From Garcia nutans (Eukaryota; Streptophyta; Magnoliopsida; Malpighiales; Euphorbiaceae), in NCBI GenBank assembly GCA_947685225.1, contig CANTUV010000035.1:43400001-43464000 (forward strand): 64,000 bases of DNA, in the 5' to 3' direction. A model generated the notes under the pieces. The model made no database searches. It worked only from the letters and a program-made list of their open reading frames with translations, and was not told the DNA's origin. Below are positions 58,478 through 64,000 of the stretch, in pieces. Numbering within the stretch: the stretch's first letter is position 1; each line of letters begins with the position of its first letter. The position numbers were made by a program, and so were the translations under genes.

Positions 58478-59350
58478 ATCTAGCTTGGGATTGAATGGCT
58501 AGCCAAAAGGAGGATATCCAAGTAATAGTGGACACTCTGTGCCATCAATAGACACTTTGTGTCACCAAACTCAATGGGCATTCGTGCCATAGTGGGCCAT
58601 TAGCTAAAATTCTATACAGTGGGCATTAAATTGCCAACAGTGATCCGTTATCCAAACCTAGAATCTGAGTTCAGTGTGTATGGGCATAATTAAAGAAGTT
58701 ATCTACATTGAAAACAATGTGTTATATGGTTATTGATAAATTATTTAATTATGAATTTAATCGTGTTTAGTATTTTAACTTTCAATGAATTTATTAATTT
58801 CTTTATTTAACATTCTGAGAGTAATATTTTTCATTGTTTCTAAATTATTTAATGTTTAGATCTCTTTTCTTTAATTTTTTCTTGCATATTGTGGATACGT
58901 AAACACCACTAAGCTTTATTTAGCGTGTTAGAACTATTTTTTGACACGCAGATCAAACAAGAAGAGTTGAGACTGCAAAGTAAGAGATTCACTTTTCTGG
59001 TCAACTGCATCATAAAGGTTCAAGAACAATATTATAAATATTATATTTTGTATAGTTCACATGACAATACTGTATAATTTTATATGACAGTTGTACAAGT
59101 TTGAGAGTAGTTTGAGAATTTTATTAGTGTAAGTTATCAACAAGAGTTCTTTATAAATTAACAGATATATGTTTGTAATATATGATTAGTTGTACTAGTT
59201 ATTTTGAAAGCTTAACAACTGCTTTAGTACTTAGAAGTATTTTCTCTTTATTTCTTTAATACATACATAGACACGTATGTAGAACAAGTGTGAATGTTAG
59301 GTGACATTTCTTATGTAGTTATGTGTATAGGCTAAGTTGGGGGTGTTTCA
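58478..59350 (+). repeat. 3' LTR of element A, final part
   Basis: Contains short GTGCCAT/GTGGGCAT-type repeats (58530-58630), the double hairpin 58909-58949 and the LTR end GGGGGTGTTTCA at 59350, which joins a BAT1 exon. Confidence 0.8.
58909..58949 (+). other. double hairpin in LTR A
   Basis: First stem CTAAG/TTTAG (58909-58923, one G-U). Second stem GCGTGTTA (58923-58930) with TGACACGC (58942-58949), 8 bp with one G-U, 11-base loop. AGATC follows. The bases differ from B, C, F and G at paired positions on both sides. Confidence 0.72.
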
Positions 59351-62257
59351 CTGCCCAAGTAAAAAGGCCCAGCTTTGAAATTCTTCTCAGCCATTACCAT
59401 TCTTGCGAAAATTGGAACTGCGTAGCCACAAACCCATCCAATTGTACATATGGAAGTTATGCCAGTGAAGAGTACATTCACTTTCAATATTGGTAGTCAA
59501 AGGAGAACACATATAGCATCACATAGCCATATAGAAGAAAAAGGAATGCCTTCATCTCTTGATAAAGCATACACCTGAAGCAAAACAATTTAAGATATGC
59601 AAGAAAATGAATCTGTTACAGATTGCTTAAAAAAAGCCAAAACACTGTTTATCTTGAAATCAACCATACTTACCACTCTGGCTGCACTGGTGGTGATTAA
59701 AAGCCCGCCGAAGAAGAATGAACCCCAAATGACAAACAGTAAAATGATTGCTCCAGAAGAATTGTGATATCTTCCATGAAATGCATCATATAATATCTGA
59801 GCTGGCACAAATGCTCCAGCAGTCTCAGTTGTTGTATCATATAGGTAGCTGAAATCCTGAAGAAGGGTGCAAGTAAAAAATTATATTAAGTGACTCCAAA
59901 TGGCTAAAAATTCAGAAGATGAGTCGTTGAGAAGTACCTGAATGCTGAAAGTAAGGGCCAAAATATATGCCCATCCAAATACTGAAATGATGCCAATGCT
60001 AGAAAGAATTGCAATATAACCATTTTTATCAGCACCTTTTGTTTCTTCTGTTAGATGGGCTGCTGCATCATACCCATATAGTGAATACTGACTGACAAGG
60101 AAAGATAAAATGACTGCATAAGGTTTACTTGATATTACTGTAGACTCGGGTGCCATTTCGAAATGTGTAAACACGTATGAAGCAGATTTTGTAGTCATTG
60201 CCACCAGGGGAAGCATTATAACGATAACCAAACCTCCAATAACCTACCAACCACAAGGCATTGCAGACATGCAGTCAACATTTGATTTTCTCAGAGGCAG
60301 CTAAAAGATATATTTGAAGCACTTTTACATATCAAATTCTAATACGGTTTCTATATTAGGTCTGAGAAATAAAGAAATAAATATCTTAAGAACATTATAA
60401 ATACCACATACATGCTCAACTGAGCTGTGAAATAGACAGTAGACTAGAAATGTTGAAACTGGATGATGATACTGCCCCGATATTATGGTAAACTTCCAAG
60501 TAAAATCCTAATGAGAACCTCTCCAAGATTGAGGACATGTTATCCGTAGTTTCCGACAGCTTGAATCACTTTATCTAATCTTTAACATTGCACTTTTCAT
60601 ATTTGAATCACCTTAGACACTAGAGGGTTTCTATTGACTTCAAAACAGGAAGTATCAATTGCATTATGAATAATTAATTACTGTAGTGTAAGAAATTTGG
60701 ATCAAAATTGTGGCTAATCTGCAAAAAAACATACTGAGAATTGTTATAGCTAAGAAAAGTGATTTTATGAAGAACATATAAAATTGAAAATACCTGCCAC
60801 CATATAGAGATCACATCAATAAAGGCAATTACTTCTAATGCAAATGTGTTGAGAACAGCCCATATAACAGTGAGACCCATGTACATCAGGCCGTCTTGAA
60901 TATTTTAGAGACCCCGAGCAGAAATTAAAATATAGGCCCCTAAAAAATAGTGTCGGAACGAAAATTTTAAATTTGAGGGGCCGTTCAAAAATAAATATTT
61001 AGGATTAGTAAGTACAGTAAATTGAGTCATTTTGGTAGGAAAATATGGCCATTTTTATTCTCATCTATATAAATTACAATTATCTGTAATGCTTTTTTGT
61101 TACAATACTAGAGGAGGATATAATTGTCAGTAATTAGGCCATATAATCACCAATGGTAGACTAGAGGATTACAATTATATAATCACCGATGAGTAAAGTA
61201 TAAGTACAGTAATTATCAGTAAGTACAGTATATTGTAATTGTAATATACTAGAGGAGGATATAAACCTTGTAATGCTTTTTTGTTGCTCTCAAGGGGGGC
61301 CCTGAGCAACCGCTCAGGGTGCTCCCCTTGAGAGCCGGGCCTGATGTACATGCATAAGAAGAGCCATTTAGGAGCAAAATATCCTCCATCTTTGTTTGTA
61401 CCTGTGCATAATAAAATGATACTCTGCAGTGTTTGTGAACTTGCATATGCCTTCAAAACCAGGCAATTAAAACATAATTCATCACATCTATATAAATGAA
61501 CCATTTCCCAATAGAAATAGTTGTTAGCTATTTGAGTGAAAGAAATCTACCTGAGTACCAATGCCAGCAATGAGTCCTATAGTCTCAAGCCAAGCACAAC
61601 ACCATGATGCAAATGGACCCCATTTGGGACCTGCTAAATGGGCTGCCCAGAAGTATAAAGAGCCAGTGGTCTATGTTTCATTTACAAGAAATTAAGAGAA
61701 AAGTTAGCCTCCTGAATCATTGTAATGACAACTCAGAGCATTATTAAATTACCGCATATTTAGTCTTTCAGCCAAATTTATGATTATAAATTTTCTACTT
61801 TATAAAATGATTATTCGATATATAAATTTGAATTAAGATTAAGAATTACTCTGTGTGGGATAACTATTTCATTCTCGTTAGACAAATAAATTAATATGCT
61901 TAATTTAATCATACTGGAAAAGAGGAACAGATTTCAGCCATAGCAATGCCAACAAACCATGTGAAAAATGAAACGACAAGCCAGCCCCAGACAAGAGTTG
62001 CAGGACCTGCATATAAAAGGCTTGAACCATACAGAGGAGTAATCCCAGTGAAAAGGGTCATGGTGGAAAATGATATTGCCAGAGTCTTGAACAAAGTCTA
62101 AAATGTAACATAAACTAAAAAAAATGAAAAAAAGTAGTAATATATCAGAGAAAGAATAAAAACAATATCGTGATGAAAGAAAGAATAGCAATGCCATTTC
62201 TCTTCAGAGTTCTTGCTTGTAACCCAGTTCATTGAGCCTCTTCTCTCCAGAATCCAT
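59351..62257 (-). pseudogene. BAT1: BAT1-like amino-acid permease, broken
   Basis: APC-family transporter (bidirectional amino-acid transporter type, membrane protein with about 12 segments). Exons on the minus strand: first from ATG 62257; 62097-61915 (61 residues, LAISFSTMTLFTGITPLYGS..MAEICSSFP); 61670-61551 (40, TTGSLYFWAAHLAGPKWGPF); 61450-61344 plus 60886-60794, split by a hAT insertion (ILLCTGTNKDGGYFAPKWLF / GLTVIWAVLNTFALEVIAF); 60243-59938 (102, YGYDAAAHLTEETKGADKNG); 59856-59674 (61, DFSYLYDTTTETAGAFVPAQ); 59574-59351. Lesions: stop at 62204-62206 after GYKQEL; the hAT insertion; about 15 residues missing after SSIW; a stop at 59497-59499; the C-terminus (about 90 residues) lost at the LTR of element A. 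The intron 1 donor is unclear. It cannot make a working transporter. Confidence 0.93.
60887..61343. mobile_element. 457-bp non-autonomous hAT-type element
   Basis: Perfect 8-bp target duplication ATGTACAT (60879-60886 and 61344-61351) lies inside a BAT1 exon. The ends are inverted: CAGGCCGTCTTG at the left and the reverse of CAGGCCCGGCTCTC at the right. An 8-bp duplication and a CAG-type terminus are hallmarks of hAT elements. Next to the right end is a strong imperfect hairpin (61287-61334). No transposase is encoded. Confidence 0.9.
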
Positions 62258-64000
62258 TGCTTTGATTGGATTTGATGGAAAGTTTAGTTCTATATTCAAT
62301 TATGGAAATATAGAACTAAATTTTCTAAATTGAAGATGAAATCGAATTGCTTATATATAAAAGTTGTTATGACTTGGATACGCTGTTTGTAGGTTTGAAC
62401 GAGGACAGGCTAGACAAGTCAAACTGTTTGTATTGGCTGTCCCCGCAGGGACAAAGTCAAACCGTTTTTGTTTGAATTTTATATGTGTGATATTTTGGGT
62501 GAATTACTTTTTAACCCCTCTAATGTAATCAAATACAGTCATCACCACCTCTATTTTCAAAAGTTAATTTCTATCGTGTCAAATTTTCCGTTGAATAGTC
62601 TTGATATGCCAATTTTACCCTTAGCTCAGTCTCATATATTCTAATGGATGCCACCAGTAAAATGGACAAATTATCTCTCTCATGGTAATTTTTACATGCT
62701 ATCCTTCAAAAATGAATTACCGCCGGTGATTGTCCCTCAAGTTTACTTTTTATATTCGTCGCCCTTATATTTATGTCCGCAGTCCATCCCCCGTTAGAGC
62801 CATTAGTTATTATTATTATTATTATTATTATCATTATTATTATTATTAGTAGTTAAAATAATAATTTTAATAAAATAATAATAACTAAAATTAACATTGT
62901 ATATTTATTTATTTATTTTGATAATAATGGAATGTGATATGTTTAAATATTTAATTGATATAGTTCTAAATACATAGAAAATAATTATTTTAACAAAGTT
63001 GAGATGTAGTTTAAATGTTAAAATTTTTGGTCATGAATTGATTAATTTGAATAAAAAATTAAATATAAAAATGACAGTAGGCATTAATTAAATTTTTAGG
63101 GAGAATGATTGACATTATTTAATTCTTAAGGAACAAGAAGTAAAAATCATTCATTATTAATATTCTTAATAAATTTAGGATGCTCACGCGACATTTTCAT
63201 ATAGTATCATATCAACACATATGTTGATATGACATATTAACAATGTGCCATGCCAACATATATACTAACGTGACATTCTTATATTAATGCCACATCAACA
63301 TCGCACGTCAGCTAGCGATACTATATCACCTATTATTAACAACTCTAACGTTAGAGGGACTATCAGTATGAATTTGAGGGACGATCAATACAAAAAATAA
63401 ATTTGAGAGAAGAAAAAGAGCGTTAGTCAATTCTTGAGAGACACCAAGTAAAAATTATCCTACCCCTCACAATTGTATTGATGCATGTTATCGTCTTCCA
63501 CTTTTAATTTATAATATCATTATCCCTTATCTAATTTTACATGCATATAATTAACGGAAAGGCGATATAGAGTCACATTATACTAATATGCTCCTACAAA
63601 GAAAGTTGATGTGACACTATATATAACATCACGTCAGCTCCCCTAATTGGATGTTTTATGATATGGTGTCATATCAACTCTTTAATGTATGTTCTATTCC
63701 TTAAATTACACTCATCCTTTTTGAAAAAAATAGTAGTATATATTTTTATTCCTCAAAAATGCACTAATGCATATTTTTATCTCTCAAAAATATATTAATG
63801 CACGTTTTCATCCCTTTAATTTTTTTTATTTTTTATTAATAAAAATAGAGATGCAAGAAATCAAACCATGCACCTTTCACATGCAAAGCAATCATTCTTT
63901 TATTTGAGCTACACCTTTATTGATGTTAAAAAAATTTCTCTATATGTAATTATCCATTTTAATATTCTCAAACTCCACTTATTTAACATACTTTATTAAT
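62258..64000. other. upstream flank of BAT1 and AT-rich intergenic DNA
   Basis: No gene recognised. The part next to 62257 would hold the 5' untranslated region and promoter of the permease. An (ATT)n run lies at 62806-62849. Inverted-repeat-like pairs such as CCGTTAGAGCCATTAGTTAT (62792) and the reverse-complement-like ATTAACAACTCTAACGTTAG (63334), plus TGTCCCTCAAG (62730) against TTTGAGGGACGAT (63374), suggest an old DNA-transposon or MITE of about 700 bp. The borders cannot be placed. Confidence 0.45.

Larger units (their letters stand above)
4799..59350 (+). mobile_element. element A: truncated Ty3/Gypsy, host of the whole nest
   Basis: Pieces of one old Gypsy element can be followed through all later insertions: integrase at 4799-5450, polyprotein end at 12559-12763, polypurine tract and 3' LTR start at 12816, LTR segments 12816-13682 and 38079-38607 (or the duplicate 57942-58477), and LTR end 58478-59350 (..GTGTTTCA). 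Its total LTR length is about 2.3 kb. The 5' LTR, gag, protease, RT and RNase H are missing; the truncation lies at the CACTA element. The LTR end at 59350 directly joins a BAT1 exon, so A inserted into that gene. The left 5-bp target duplication cannot be checked. Confidence 0.8.

Noticed and set aside
61175..61504. Minus-strand frame of 109 codons across BAT1 and hAT
   Set aside because: It is exon sequence read through into the inserted hAT element, not a separate protein.

Overview
The window comes from a eudicot-type plant nuclear genome. It is AT-rich, with intron-split homologues of the plant proteins SWC4, plastid ClpR3 and BAT1 at its edges. The middle (about 4.8-59.35 kb) is a nest of LTR retrotransposons. 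No species can be named from the sequence. There is no rRNA, tRNA or CRISPR array, and the only long intact reading frame is a retrotransposon polyprotein.

Left edge (1-3885), minus strand: exon fragments of three unrelated genes lie head to tail. They are the middle of SWC4, the middle of ClpR3 and the 3' end of a gene I do not recognise. All introns and splice sites are visible, and the exon phases would allow one continuous chimeric frame. A CACTA-type element made of tandemly repeated ends (3886-4798) abuts the truncated start of the first retrotransposon.

Nest, oldest to youngest, with the 5-bp target duplications I could read. A is a decayed Ty3/Gypsy element (4799-59350, truncated on its left) whose 3' LTR ends inside an exon of BAT1. 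Inside A: C (5451-12553, atatc), an ORF-poor element with 3.3-kb LTRs and a 495-bp interior; B (13683-38073, cgtgg), with 3.1-kb LTRs and a 3.9-kb interior without coding capacity; and H (38708-57941), a decayed Ty1/Copia element with an anomalous flank. Inside B's second LTR is E, a solo LTR (tacta). Inside E is F (24296-35998, ccttc), a Gypsy element of E's own family. Inside F is K, a truncated Copia fused to F by a deletion. Inside H are J, a solo LTR (tttcc), and G (47443-57308, gtttg), an intact young chromovirus-type Gypsy with a 1546-residue Gag-Pol and LTRs that differ, as far as I can see, only by one TA dinucleotide.

Right edge (59351-62257), minus strand: a BAT1-like amino-acid permease pseudogene. 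It has two in-frame stops, an internal deletion and a 457-bp hAT-type insertion with a perfect 8-bp duplication, and its 3' end is lost at the LTR of A. From 62258 to the end is AT-rich intergenic DNA with inverted repeats.

The most interesting signal is a shared set of predicted RNA/DNA structures in the Gypsy elements: (1) a fused double hairpin inside the LTR, with compensatory base changes between families; (2) a perfect palindrome 17-20 bases upstream of the 3' LTR at the polypurine tract, also covarying; (3) a hairpin directly after the primer-binding site. Elements without coding capacity (B and C) keep the PBS, the palindrome and the double hairpin while having lost everything else. 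This suggests a minimal cis-acting set used by non-autonomous elements mobilised by G/F-type partners.
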